A stretch of 64,000 nucleotides of DNA from UBA7359 sp041689615 (GCA_041689615.1 JBDNFW010000043.1:62001-126000); one strand, 5' to 3'. Shown: positions 37,706 to 46,520, numbered from the stretch's first letter. The notes: generated by a model not told the origin, from the sequence alone. Program-made: numbers and translations.

Positions 37706-38806
37706 CTATTTGTTACTTGCAGGTATGACAGGAGTAATTGATTGAACATCGGCATTCTGACCACGATGACGAAGCATATGATCCATTAACACCAATGCTA
37801 ACATTGCTTCGGCAATGGGTGTTGCGCGAATACCGACACAAGGATCATGACGACCTTTAGTCACAACTTCTGTAGCCTGACCTGATTTATCAATTGTATC
37901 GCCAGGTAAACGAATGCTCGATGTTGGTTTGAATGCTGTACTCACTAAAATATCTTGTCCCGAAGAAATACCACCTAAAATACCGCCGGCATTGTTACCG
38001 ACAAAACCTTCGGGTGTCATTTCATCGCGATGTACTGTGCCTTTTTGCTCAACACAATCAAAACCGGCTCCAATTTCAACCGCTTTGGCCGCATTAATTC
38101 CCATCATCGCCTTGGCAATGTCCGCATCCAAACGATCAAAAATAGGTTCGCCTAAACCAACAGGCACATTCTCAGCAACCACATTTATTCGCGCACCAAT
38201 AGATTCGCCTTCTTTACGAAGCGCATCCATGTAGTCATCTAATTCAGAAACACGATCTGGATCCGGACAAAAGAAAGCATTGTTCTCTACTTCATCCCAA
38301 TCTTTATGTTCAATTTTCATGGGGCCGATTTGTGAAAGATAACCGCGTATCACTATGCCAAATTTTTCTTTCAAATATTTCTTGGCAATCGCGCCGGCAG
38401 CCACACGCATACACGTTTCACGCGCAGAAGCTCGACCACCACCGCGATGATCGCGAATCCCATATTTTTGTTGATAGGTATAGTCGGCATGACCGGGGCG
38501 AAACATTTCCATAATATTGCCGTAATCTTTCGATTTTTGATCTTCATTTTCGATAAGCAGACCAATTGGGGTTCCGGTTGTCACACCTTCAAACACACCC
38601 GACATGATTTTTACCGTATCGGATTCTTTACGTTGAGTAACATGACGTGATTTACCGGGCTTACGACGATCCAGATCGTGCTGCATATCCGCTTCCGTCA
38701 AAGCCATTCCCGGAGGACAGCCATCGACAATGCACACGTATCCCGAACCATGACTTTCGCCGGCACTGGTGACCGTGAATAATTTTCCGAATGTATTTCC
38801 TGACAT
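37706..38806 (-). CDS. aroC: Chorismate synthase
   Basis: 366 residues. It catalyses the last common step of aromatic amino-acid synthesis, removal of phosphate from EPSP, using reduced FMN. Signatures are GESHGSGYVCIVDGCPPG at the N-terminus, FRPGHADYTYQQKYGIRDHRGGGRASARET in the middle (written here as the region near residues 100-130), and the RHDPCVGIRATPIAEAM segment near the C-terminus. In many gammaproteobacteria aroC lies beside prmB; here prmB is about 5 kb away, with the sox and toxin-antitoxin genes between them. Confidence 0.97.
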   Translation of the reverse strand: MSGNTFGKLFTVTSAGESHGSGYVCIVDGCPPGMALTEADMQHDLDRRKPGKSRHVTQRKESDTVKIMSGVFEGVTTGTPIGLLIENEDQKSKDYGNIMEMFRPGHADYTYQQKYGIRDHRGGGRASARETCMRVAAGAIAKKYLKEKFGIVIRGYLSQIGPMKIEHKDWDEVENNAFFCPDPDRVSELDDYMDALRKEGESIGARINVVAENVPVGLGEPIFDRLDADIAKAMMGINAAKAVEIGAGFDCVEQKGTVHRDEMTPEGFVGNNAGGILGGISSGQDILVSTAFKPTSSIRLPGDTIDKSGQATEVVTKGRHDPCVGIRATPIAEAMLALVLMDHMLRHRGQNADVQSITPVIPASNK

Positions 38807-38916
38807 AGCGCGCTATTGTATATGGGAACGACCATCTCGTACATGTTGAACTCTAGTGAATTTAGATGCTCTAATAGACGGCAAGCCATTTAAATAATGT
38901 TTAAATCAAGATTAAG

Positions 38917-39432
38917 ATGATACGAATAATCATAATTTCGCTTTTTCTACTAATCCCTTTATCAACAAAGGCTGATGCGCTTAGTATGAGCTTGGTAAAT
39001 ATAGCCGGTGTTGAAGAACCTTTAAATAATCACATTGGCAAAGGTCAATGGGTTGTCGTCAATACATGGAGTCCGACGTGTAGCGCCTGCGTGATTGAAT
39101 TACCTCAAATCAGAAAATTCATAGAACGAAACCCAAATATCCCAATGTTGGGAGTGACACTGGATTTTCCCAGCTTTGGTTATGGCAAAATGGATATCCT
39201 ACAAGAATTCTTAAAAACCGAACCCCTCGACTTCCCTCTGTTCCTCGCAGATATAGAACAAGCCTCAGAAGTCATCGGACGATGGTTAGTCGGTATTCCG
39301 TCAATGACCATCTTTCACCCCGATGGACGACCATTAGTCACATGGCCGGGTGTAGTTGAGATTGATGAGATAGAAAAATATATCGCAAATTATGAAGAGG
39401 AAGATGATCCGTTGTCAGAAGGATTTCGTTAA
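38917..39432 (+). CDS. TlpA-like exported thioredoxin-family protein
   Basis: 171 residues with an N-terminal signal peptide (IIISLFLLIPLSTKADA, cleavage near residue 21). The thioredoxin-fold active site is WSPTCSACVIELPQI, a CxxC at about residues 53-56, and the cis-proline loop is VGIPSMTIFHPDG. The product should work in the periplasm in thiol-disulfide exchange. It is convergent with the toxin gene, overlapping it by four bases. The nearby sox genes may be clients, since periplasmic thioredoxins often serve Sox systems, but that is only positional. Confidence 0.83.
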   Translation: MIRIIIISLFLLIPLSTKADALSMSLVNIAGVEEPLNNHIGKGQWVVVNTWSPTCSACVIELPQIRKFIERNPNIPMLGVTLDFPSFGYGKMDILQEFLKTEPLDFPLFLADIEQASEVIGRWLVGIPSMTIFHPDGRPLVTWPGVVEIDEIEKYIANYEEEDDPLSEGFR

Positions 39433-39755
39433 CTCTCTAACAACCGTCGTTTAAGTAAAGTTTGCATATCGCGTCGACCATCAACGATAAGATAAATGTA
39501 CACTTTGTTTTTAATAACTCGATAAATTATCCGATAGGGTTTAAAAAATACTTCACGATAATCTCGAATACCCAATGACAATAATTCTTGAGGATAAGTG
39601 CCACGTTCAGGTAACTCTGACAAACTGTTTATTATTTCTTCAATTTTGCTCAATACCTCGTCAGCACTTTGAAGTGAATCATATTGAGCAATATACGTAT
39701 CCAGTTCTTCAAGATCACTTACTGCACTGTCAGTAAGAAAAACTTTACTCGGCAT
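39429..39755 (-). CDS. RelE/ParE-family toxin
   Basis: 108 residues of the RelE/ParE fold: an opening helix (TDSAVSDLEELDTYIAQYDS), a central GTYPQELLSLGIRDYREVFFKPYRIIYRV strand block, and the closing VYIYLIVDGRRDMQTLLKRRLLE. The DYREVFFKPYRIIY pattern is typical of ParE-like toxins, acting on gyrase or on ribosome-bound mRNA; which of these is unknown. It overlaps its antitoxin gene by one base, the classic toxin-antitoxin arrangement. Confidence 0.85.
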   Translation of the reverse strand: MPSKVFLTDSAVSDLEELDTYIAQYDSLQSADEVLSKIEEIINSLSELPERGTYPQELLSLGIRDYREVFFKPYRIIYRVIKNKVYIYLIVDGRRDMQTLLKRRLLES

Positions 39756-40030
39756 TAAGCCTTTACCCTCTTTTTACGAATACGCTTCATTACATCCGTA
39801 GCCGCTTGAACTTTACCTGCTTCGATTTGCTGATTACCAAGCGCAAGAATTTTTAGTAATGCCAATGTTTCCTGTGTTTGTTCATAACTTTTCACATCCT
39901 GCATTACAACTTTGGCTTCGCCATTTTGCGTAATAATGAAAGGTTCTCGTTGTTCACCTAATTGACGTATAACTTCGGCTGCGTGAGCCTTGAGATAGCT
40001 GATGGGTTTAATGTGAGAAGATAGTTTCAT
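39755..40030 (-). CDS. Phd/YefM-family antitoxin
   Basis: 91 residues. The N-terminal DNA-binding part reads KPISYLKAHAAEVIRQLGEQREPFIITQNGEAKVVMQDVKSYE, the Phd/YefM signature. The C-terminal part is a charged helix that would wrap the toxin and ends in a lysine/arginine-rich tail. It is first in the operon. An inverted repeat just upstream is a likely autorepression site. Confidence 0.88.
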   Translation of the reverse strand: MKLSSHIKPISYLKAHAAEVIRQLGEQREPFIITQNGEAKVVMQDVKSYEQTQETLALLKILALGNQQIEAGKVQAATDVMKRIRKKRVKA

Positions 40031-40052
40031 AGACGATACTCATCAAATTATA

Positions 40053-40083
40053 TTGACCTAAATATAGTTCTTATATAGGTCAA
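40053..40083 (-). promoter_or_regulatory. Probable operator of the toxin-antitoxin pair
   Basis: TTGACCTA (40053-40060) and TAGGTCAA (40076-40083) form an inverted repeat with a 15-base centre, 23 bases upstream of the antitoxin start. On the minus strand it contains TTGACC, usable as a -35 box, so bound antitoxin would block transcription. Confidence 0.55.
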
Positions 40084-40178
40084 AATCAAGTTATCAATTA
40101 ATTAGTAAATAAAAAGAGGCTTTCTTGTCAAAAAGATTTAAACAACTTTTTTTTAATTTCGAAAATTTTCAACTATGT

Positions 40179-40238
40179 TTTTCGCTTGATGGCGCCTTAC
40201 TTCTTTTTAAAAAGAAGTTGGTCGCTATCAAGCGAAAA
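40179..40238. repeat. Large 30-base near-perfect palindrome
   Basis: Two arms of 30 bases, 40179-40208 and 40209-40238, match at 26 of 30 positions with no spacer. It begins TTTTCGCTTGAT and ends ATCAAGCGAAAA. It sits between the antitoxin promoter and the soxD terminator. It could be a MITE-like element, a bidirectional terminator or a protein-binding site. No second copy was seen. Confidence 0.7.
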
Positions 40239-40249
40239 CTGTTTTAAAT

Positions 40250-40279
40250 AAAAACTAGATTCCTGCTTTCGCGGGAATG
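40250..40279 (-). terminator. Intrinsic terminator after soxD (REP-like hairpin)
   Basis: On the minus strand ATTCCCGC, a GAAA tetraloop and GCAGGAAT are followed by CTAGTTTTTATTT. The hairpin core matches a hairpin word widely dispersed in bacterial genomes. It lies 13 bases past the soxD stop. Confidence 0.7.
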
Positions 40280-40291
40280 ACGAAAGAAGAA

Positions 40292-40849
40292 TTACTTTTT
40301 ACTTTTCTCTTCTTCATAAACATTTATAAATCCATCAACATTTGGCATTTTTATTTTCGGTAATGTCGATGCATTCATAACCTCATCTTTAGTAATAATA
40401 TTATTAAGATATAAAAGATAAGCTGTGACAGCATAGATTTCATTATTACTTAATGATTCCGGTGCGGTCATTGGCATGGAACGCCGTACGACATCAAATA
40501 TCGTTGTCGCATAAGGCCAATAACTTCCTATTGTTTGTTCTGGATATTCACTGCTTAATTCATTTTGTGCGCCCGCCAATTGATCGGCGCTTGCACCCAA
40601 TCCGTTTTTTCCATGACAAGCGATGCATTTTTGTTGATAGATCTTTTCTCCTTCAACAACATTGCCTTCGCCTTCAGGTAAACCTTCGCCATCTGGAAAA
40701 ACACTGATATCCCATTTTGCGATTTCTTCTGGCGATACAGCATGACCAAGACGAGGACCGTCTTGAATTGATTCTGCGTATAGGAAATTAATCCCAGCCG
40801 CTATCAATACTGATATCAGAATTATCTTTTGGTATTTCATCTTTGTCAT
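40292..40849 (-). CDS. soxD: Monohaem c-type cytochrome, SoxD/SorB-like
   Basis: About 185 residues from the ATG at 40849, chosen because a signal peptide (KIILISVLIAAGINFLYA) follows directly; nearby ATG codons at 40870 and 40840 are alternatives. One haem-binding site is visible (CIACHGKNGLG), with a likely methionine ligand in RRSMPMTAPESL. Typical SoxD has two haems and about twice the length, so this is a short form. It overlaps the 3' end of soxC by about 60 bases and should be the electron acceptor of that molybdoenzyme in the periplasm. SorB-type cytochromes are the other possibility. Confidence 0.75.
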   Translation of the reverse strand: MTKMKYQKIILISVLIAAGINFLYAESIQDGPRLGHAVSPEEIAKWDISVFPDGEGLPEGEGNVVEGEKIYQQKCIACHGKNGLGASADQLAGAQNELSSEYPEQTIGSYWPYATTIFDVVRRSMPMTAPESLSNNEIYAVTAYLLYLNNIITKDEVMNASTLPKIKMPNVDGFINVYEEEKSKK

Positions 40850-42164
40850 AAACGTGTGATACGAAACCATCCGTATCGACTTGCCAGTTTGTTATTGCGT
40901 TATAGTGAAAGAAACCATGCCGGCCTCTTTCCTTTACTAATTTATTTCTTTCCGGTTGTACGTAACCTGTTTCATCTGTTGCTCTACTTTTTAATACAGC
41001 AAGTTTGCCATTCCAGTTCCAGGGCAAACGAAAACGAGTTAATGCACGATCAAGTACAGGTTCTTGTAATTCTGCTTTAGCCCAGCTTTTTCCACCATCA
41101 GCAGACACTTCAACCATGCTAATCTTGCCACGACCCGACCAGGCCAAACCGGTTATTTGATATAAACCTTTTTCCTTTAACAACATATGCGCTGAAGGTG
41201 AGGTAATTAAAGATTTTGCTTCGATAGGAAAGGTAAACATTCTTGCCTTACCGGAAGGTTGTAACTCGGTATATTTTGAAGTTTCGTTACGTGCCATGAC
41301 GGGACGATCAGTCACTTTTAATCGACGTAACCATTTTACATTTAATACACCTTCCCAACCGGGAACAATTAAACGTAAAGGATAACCATTTTCTGGACGA
41401 ATACGTTCACCATTTTGATATAGTGCCAGAAATGCATCGTCCATTGCTTTTTCAATCGGAATTGACATTTCCATGGCAAAGGCATCGGCACCTTCGGCAA
41501 TAATCCATTTTGCTTTTTTTCTTAAACCCACTTCATTTAATAAAACTGAAAGCGGCACACCCGTCCATTCACTACACGACACCATGCCATTAAAGTAACC
41601 TGCTTCAGACTGAGAAGGCTGACTATTCCAACCGGCATTACTGTTGCCACCACATTCTATAAAGCAAATTTTAGATTGCATCGGGTAACGTAACAAATCA
41701 TCAATAGTAAAAATTAAATCTTCTTTCACTAACCCATGAATTAATAAGCGATGTTGTTTTGGATCAATTTGCGGCACGCCATTGTGATGGCGTTCATAAT
41801 GTAAACCGTTCGGCGTAATCGTTCCTTCCATTTTATGTAACGGTGTCCATGAAACACCATTGCCGGGAACAACTTCATTGGGAGATGGATAACGAACAAC
41901 ATCATCTTCAAACTCTGATGGCATGCCATAAGTTGAAAATGGCGCGCCTGGTTGTTTCATCCAAGGAGGGTTCGCGGGATCAAAATCTGCTTTATTTTTA
42001 TTTTGTATCACTTCTTTAGACGCTGCTATGGATGTCGTTGAGGCAAGTGCAGAAATAGCACCAAACTGTAACCCTTTTTTCAAAAACAATCGGCGATCAA
42101 GTAAGCCATTACCGGCTACTTTATAATCGTCCAGTGATAGATCGTTTTTACGATCTACTGTCAT
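40788..42164 (-). CDS. soxC: Sulfane/sulfite dehydrogenase molybdenum subunit SoxC
   Basis: 458 residues. The N-terminus carries a twin-arginine signal (DRRLFLKKGLQFGAISALAS) for folded export with cofactor. The sulfite-oxidase fold is shown by YERHHNGVPQIDPKQHRLLI and the molybdenum-binding cysteine in CFIECGGNSNAGWN near residue 170. The C-terminal half (about 330-440) is the Mo-co dimerisation domain (GRGKISMVEVSADGGKSW). SoxC oxidises the sulfane sulfur bound to SoxY. The cytochrome follows with overlapping frames and the SoxYZ-like carrier is encoded 44 bases upstream, so one operon is likely. Confidence 0.9.
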   Translation of the reverse strand: MTVDRKNDLSLDDYKVAGNGLLDRRLFLKKGLQFGAISALASTTSIAASKEVIQNKNKADFDPANPPWMKQPGAPFSTYGMPSEFEDDVVRYPSPNEVVPGNGVSWTPLHKMEGTITPNGLHYERHHNGVPQIDPKQHRLLIHGLVKEDLIFTIDDLLRYPMQSKICFIECGGNSNAGWNSQPSQSEAGYFNGMVSCSEWTGVPLSVLLNEVGLRKKAKWIIAEGADAFAMEMSIPIEKAMDDAFLALYQNGERIRPENGYPLRLIVPGWEGVLNVKWLRRLKVTDRPVMARNETSKYTELQPSGKARMFTFPIEAKSLITSPSAHMLLKEKGLYQITGLAWSGRGKISMVEVSADGGKSWAKAELQEPVLDRALTRFRLPWNWNGKLAVLKSRATDETGYVQPERNKLVKERGRHGFFHYNAITNWQVDTDGFVSHVYDKDEIPKDNSDISIDSGWD

Positions 42165-42208
42165 CGCCTAACCTCTAGTTATTATTTTTGTGTCTAAACA
42201 GACTACTA

Positions 42209-43051
42209 TTAAGATTTCTTTACATCATAGTTAGAACTAAATTCGTTCTTCTTGGTATCAGTTCCTTTCACAGTCATGACGCCTTCTTCTTTTGGCACGA
42301 AGTAAAAACGTAAGGCCGGATCCATACTGACCGAAAAGGTTAACAACGCTTTAACAACCAGTTTGCCATTATATGTTACTTCCATGGTATCCATAAAAAA
42401 CGCAGGGGGGATAACGCGCGACCCCACTCTTATCGGTGCCATTCCGGTTATATTCGGATGACGTACTTTTACTTGCATCAGGTTTGGCTCACCTAGAGCT
42501 AAATCACCCACCACTTTCATCTGCATTTTACCCAACAGTTTTCTAGAATCTTCCATACTCGCCGGTGGTGGTGCCGAGCAAGCGCCTTTGGCACGGACAA
42601 AGCTCTTGGTCATATACAGCTCACCTGAATTTAGTTCCGCGACCACGCGGACATAAGCAAAGGTATCAACACGAATGCGCATGGCTAAATCGGCTTTGCC
42701 ACTGTCAGGCGTGAATTCAAACATACCCACTAAAGGCATGGGGTTCATATCAACAAAGACATGCATCTTTTTGATATAGCGTTCTTCTGTCTGAGGAATT
42801 GTAGTATGAATCGATATGGGAACAACCGAAGCGTCTTCTGCCGTATAAGGCGCTTTTAATTCGATAATATTTTGTTCAACGCCTTCAATAATTTTTCTGT
42901 CTTGAAAATTCTGTTTTCTGAGATTTTCTTCCCAGGCTTTGTCAGAAATTTTATGTCGGTGATCGGCAGGCTGAACATCGGCTAAGACAACACTAGAAAA
43001 CGACATTAGTGAAAAAATGATTAAAAACTTAAACTTAACTAAATATTTCAA
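42209..43051 (-). CDS. SoxYZ-like fused sulfur carrier protein
   Basis: About 280 residues from a TTG at 43051. It is preferred over a longer ATG reading because AGAGGA lies seven bases before it and a clean signal peptide (cleavage after VVLA, about 24) follows. Residues about 35-155 resemble SoxY, ending in KGACSAPPP with cysteine 158, the presumed sulfur-carrying residue (SoxY itself ends in GGCGG). Residues about 175-270 resemble SoxZ (KVRHPNITGM, PPAFFMDTMEVTYNGK). Fused SoxYZ carriers are known in quinoprotein-associated clusters. The neighbours soxC and soxD support a role in sulfur oxidation. Confidence 0.8.
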   Translation of the reverse strand: MKYLVKFKFLIIFSLMSFSSVVLADVQPADHRHKISDKAWEENLRKQNFQDRKIIEGVEQNIIELKAPYTAEDASVVPISIHTTIPQTEERYIKKMHVFVDMNPMPLVGMFEFTPDSGKADLAMRIRVDTFAYVRVVAELNSGELYMTKSFVRAKGACSAPPPASMEDSRKLLGKMQMKVVGDLALGEPNLMQVKVRHPNITGMAPIRVGSRVIPPAFFMDTMEVTYNGKLVVKALLTFSVSMDPALRFYFVPKEEGVMTVKGTDTKKNEFSSNYDVKKS

Positions 43052-43161
43052 ATTGGTATCCTCTTGATTTAACTCTATTTTTATAAAAAACAAGCATCAT
43101 CGTTATTAATTTGAGGCTATTTAAACAACTCCATCCACAACTGTCTGTGACCTAAGTTACA

Positions 43162-43842
43162 TTAGAGACTTTTTAAACTGTATTCGTTGAGCTTGTCTTT
43201 GTTAATTAACTGAATTTTTCCACGTTGACTTTCTATCCAACCTTGGCGTTCCCATTCATTAATATGTCGACTAATCACTTCACGAACGCTGCCCATATCA
43301 AGTGCTAGCTGTTGGTGAGTACTGGTAATCGTATTCTTATCATCGACGATTTTTAATAAATATCGCGCTAAACGAATATCAATACGACTAAAAGCAACTT
43401 CATTGACCAAGAGGATAAGATCGGAAAGTAGCTCCCCATAATTGTTATGCACAAACTTACGAAACTGAATTGATTGTGCCATCAAGTCATTAAATATATT
43501 AGTAGGAATTGCAGCAAGCAGTGTATCTTGCTCAGCAATACTTTCGGCAGGGAAAGTCGAGTTTGCCATCAAACAAGATGTAGTTAATACGCAAGTCTGC
43601 CCCGAACTCACTCGATAAAGGAGAATTTCTCGCCCCGATTCAGAACTTCTATAAACTCGTGTCTGACCACTAAGACACATTAAAAAATTACTGCAATCCC
43701 AACCCGGCTCGTAAGCGACTTCGCCTCGAGTGAGCTGTTTAAATAAAACAACCTTCTTTAACAGTTCTTGATGTTCTTTATCTAATCCCAATAGTTCGGG
43801 AAACAGTTCAAACCATTTTTCAATGTGCTCTGATTTTTTCAA
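43162..43842 (-). CDS. Crp/Fnr-family transcription regulator
   Basis: 226 residues: a cNMP-binding-like beta barrel (about 25-125), a long dimer helix, and a C-terminal winged helix (TSTHQQLALDMGSVREVISRHINEWERQGWI). The N-terminus lacks the FNR cysteine cluster, and the Crp cyclic-AMP pocket residues are not evident. Cysteines at about 50, 55 (DCSNFLMCLSG) and in TCVLTTSCLM near 82-89 may sense thiols or persulfides. It is directly upstream of the SoxYZ-like gene in the same direction and is the likely local regulator. Confidence 0.9.
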   Translation of the reverse strand: MKKSEHIEKWFELFPELLGLDKEHQELLKKVVLFKQLTRGEVAYEPGWDCSNFLMCLSGQTRVYRSSESGREILLYRVSSGQTCVLTTSCLMANSTFPAESIAEQDTLLAAIPTNIFNDLMAQSIQFRKFVHNNYGELLSDLILLVNEVAFSRIDIRLARYLLKIVDDKNTITSTHQQLALDMGSVREVISRHINEWERQGWIESQRGKIQLINKDKLNEYSLKSL

Positions 43843-43928
43843 AAATATATCCTGCCTAACTAATTATTATTAGTAGTAGTATAAACGTTAAATTAGTTTC
43901 AGAAAGAAACAACGGTTATTTAACTTTA

Positions 43929-44804
43929 TTAATCTAAATCATTCTTATTTAAAATAAATACTCCATCCCCACCGTTTTCAAACTCTAACCAGATAAAGGG
44001 TAGTTCTGGGTAGTGTTCAATTAACGCATCCATACTATTACCAACTTCAACAGCAAGAACACCACCTTCATTTAAATGAGCTGCAGCTTGTTTTAAAATT
44101 CGCCCGACTAATTCCAGACCATTGTCATTTGCTTCAAGTGCGTGACCTGGTTCATGTGAATATTCCTTCGGCAAAGTCTGCATTTCATCATGTCCCACAT
44201 AAGGTGGATTACTAATGATCAAATCGTATTTTTTACCCTCAAGTTGATCAAACAGATTAGATTTGTATAAGTGTACGCGATCATTCAAATCATGTTTTTT
44301 TACGTTAATCATTGCCACTTCAAGGGCATCATCATCGATATCTACTGCATCGATTTTCGCATACGGAAATTCATAAGCACAGGCAATAGGAATACAGGCA
44401 CTCCCTGTTTCGATATCAAGAATTGAATTTACATTACTAAAAGACAACCATGGCATAAATTGAGATGTAATTAATTCGGCAAATGGAGAACGAGGTATTA
44501 ATACTCGCTTATCAACATAAAATTCTCGTCCGGCAAACCAGGCTTGATTAACCAGATAAGCAACGGGTATGCGTTGATTAATTCGTTTATCAATCAAGCT
44601 TTCAATATGTGATAACAGATCTTGTTGAATCGATTCATCCAACTTTTCATCGCCGCAATCAAATTCCAGATCCGCTGCTGCCATCACCAGATAGAATGCT
44701 TCATCAAGAGAATTATCAGTACCATGGCCATAAAACAGATCGGCTTGGGAAAATTGTTTTTCGGTACGCTGAATTAATTCGCGTACGCTAATTGGATGTG
44801 CCAC
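43929..44804 (-). CDS. prmB: Ribosomal protein L3 glutamine methyltransferase
   Basis: 291 residues of the PrmB/PrmC (HemK) family. The SAM-binding motif is around ILDIETGSACIPIA, and the NPPY catalytic motif is in LIISNPPYVG. The N-terminus (QADLFYGHGTDNSLDEAFYLV) is the PrmB-specific form and distinguishes it from PrmC, which modifies release factors. It methylates a glutamine of ribosomal protein L3, aiding 50S assembly. It lies downstream of the HD-GYP gene, six bases away. Confidence 0.92.
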   Translation of the reverse strand: MAHPISVRELIQRTEKQFSQADLFYGHGTDNSLDEAFYLVMAAADLEFDCGDEKLDESIQQDLLSHIESLIDKRINQRIPVAYLVNQAWFAGREFYVDKRVLIPRSPFAELITSQFMPWLSFSNVNSILDIETGSACIPIACAYEFPYAKIDAVDIDDDALEVAMINVKKHDLNDRVHLYKSNLFDQLEGKKYDLIISNPPYVGHDEMQTLPKEYSHEPGHALEANDNGLELVGRILKQAAAHLNEGGVLAVEVGNSMDALIEHYPELPFIWLEFENGGDGVFILNKNDLD

Positions 44805-44810
44805 GGTAAG

Positions 44811-46448
44811 TTATGAAAGCGCTTTATAACCGGGGATTTCTTCAAAGACAACTTCATCAATTTTATCTTCACCTAGATATTTATGTGCATACTCTAGATA
44901 AATTTTTTCATTAATAAACACGTCAAACAAATCGGCATCAACATGATTATCCAGTTTCATCTGCCCGAGTATTTTTAAAGATTGCGATAAAGGCATCGCT
45001 TTTTTATAAGGTCTGTCACTGGCTGTCAGCGCTTCGAATACATCTGCTATAGCAATCATTCTTGCTTGTATCGACATTTCATGTTTAGTTAATTTATTTG
45101 GATAACCGGTACCATCCATTTTTTCGTGATGACCACCGGCAAACTCAGGCACTCGAGTCAGATGCTTTGGATAAGGTAAAGACTCGAGCATTTTAATCGT
45201 AACTGAAACGTGATTATTAATAATTTCTCTTTCTCTTACTGAAAGCGTACCTCGCCCTATTTGCAGGTTTTGTATTTCTTCTTCGCCTAACAAGTTGACT
45301 GTCTCACCTTCCGGATTGACATAAGTTCTTTTAGCAATTTCTTCAATACGTTTTATATCTTCATCTGATATAAACTCACCACCGACATTATATCGTCGGA
45401 TGTCATCTCTTTCTTTCGTTAAGGTTTCTAATGTATTTTGTAACAATTGATTCTTCGATAACTCTTGTTCGATATCATCCGAGTTTTTTATATTTCTTAA
45501 ACTTGATTTAAGTGATTCAATAACCGCATCACGTTTTAATACTTCAAAAGACATATCTACTAAATTGATACGATCAAATATTGTTTCCAGCTTCGTTCCT
45601 TTATCAACAACATATTCCGGCGTGGTAATTTTTCCGCAATCATGTAACCAGGCTGCTACATCGAGTTCATATATTTCATCGTCTGATAGCTTAAAATCCT
45701 TCAACGGCCCTTTATCAACCTTGTTAACTGCCATTGCCAACATATTAGTCAACACAGGAACGCGTCGACAATGACCTGCTGTATACGGTGACTTTTCATC
45801 AATCGCGTCGGCAATCAGTTGAATGAATGAATCGAAAAGTTTTTTCTGTGCGTCAATTAAAATTTTATTAGTGATCGTCACTGCGGCTTGCGATGCGAGT
45901 GATTCAACCAATTGTTGATCCAGTTCTGAAAATGGAATGACTTTTCTCTCATCCTCATCAATAGCATTAATAAGTTGTAAGACACCAATGATGTCATTCT
46001 CATGATTGGTCATTGGTACTGTCAGAAATGAAATTGAACGATAACCCATTTTGTTATCAAAACTACGTGTACCGGAAAAATCAAACTCTTCGCTGGCATA
46101 GGCATCAGGGATATTGACTGTTTCACCACCAATAACAGCGCAGGCGGCAACCATATGATCATTGGGCTTGCCTTCATCGTCATACAAGGCTATCGGATAA
46201 AATGTAATCTCTTCGCCGCTGGTTCCGCCTTTATGGATATTCAAAGAACGATTGTGAAGAATTTCAAATTTCAGATGTTGGTCATCCGTTCGCGAATACA
46301 ATGTGCCGCCATCGGCATTAGTGATTTCCATCGCCTTGACCAAAATAAGCTCTAATAAACGGGCGTGATCTTTTTCTGCCGATAACGCGATACCAATTTT
46401 ATTAAGCTCGCGAAGTAACGTCGAAATATCTTGTACTGTTTGATTCAT
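44811..46448 (-). CDS. GAF-HD-GYP phosphodiesterase-like protein
   Basis: About 545 residues from the ATG at 46448; a longer ATG at 46487 coincides with the -10 box of a likely promoter and is less probable. The N-terminal GAF domain (about 15-195) reads RLLELILVKAMEITNADGGTLYSR. The HD-GYP domain (about 230-520) has AAWLHDCGKITTPEYVV and GGHHEKMDGTGYP, both metal-binding signatures, so cyclic-di-GMP hydrolysis is plausible. A roughly 120-residue insertion with charged coiled-coil character sits between the HD and GYP segments. prmB follows after six bases. Confidence 0.9.
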   Translation of the reverse strand: MNQTVQDISTLLRELNKIGIALSAEKDHARLLELILVKAMEITNADGGTLYSRTDDQHLKFEILHNRSLNIHKGGTSGEEITFYPIALYDDEGKPNDHMVAACAVIGGETVNIPDAYASEEFDFSGTRSFDNKMGYRSISFLTVPMTNHENDIIGVLQLINAIDEDERKVIPFSELDQQLVESLASQAAVTITNKILIDAQKKLFDSFIQLIADAIDEKSPYTAGHCRRVPVLTNMLAMAVNKVDKGPLKDFKLSDDEIYELDVAAWLHDCGKITTPEYVVDKGTKLETIFDRINLVDMSFEVLKRDAVIESLKSSLRNIKNSDDIEQELSKNQLLQNTLETLTKERDDIRRYNVGGEFISDEDIKRIEEIAKRTYVNPEGETVNLLGEEEIQNLQIGRGTLSVREREIINNHVSVTIKMLESLPYPKHLTRVPEFAGGHHEKMDGTGYPNKLTKHEMSIQARMIAIADVFEALTASDRPYKKAMPLSQSLKILGQMKLDNHVDADLFDVFINEKIYLEYAHKYLGEDKIDEVVFEEIPGYKALS

Positions 46449-46485
46449 AACGACCCAAATACGTTCCAGAAAATGACTTAATTTC

Positions 46486-46515
46486 ATTTTAGGGCATGAA
46501 CCCTAAAGAGTGAAA
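46486..46515 (-). promoter_or_regulatory. Candidate sigma-70 promoter of the GAF-HD-GYP gene
   Basis: On the minus strand TTTCAC (46515-46510) and TAAAAT (46491-46486) are separated by 18 bases, between the htpG terminator and the start at 46448. The -10 is good and the -35 moderate. Confidence 0.45.
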
Positions 46516-46520
46516 CGAAA

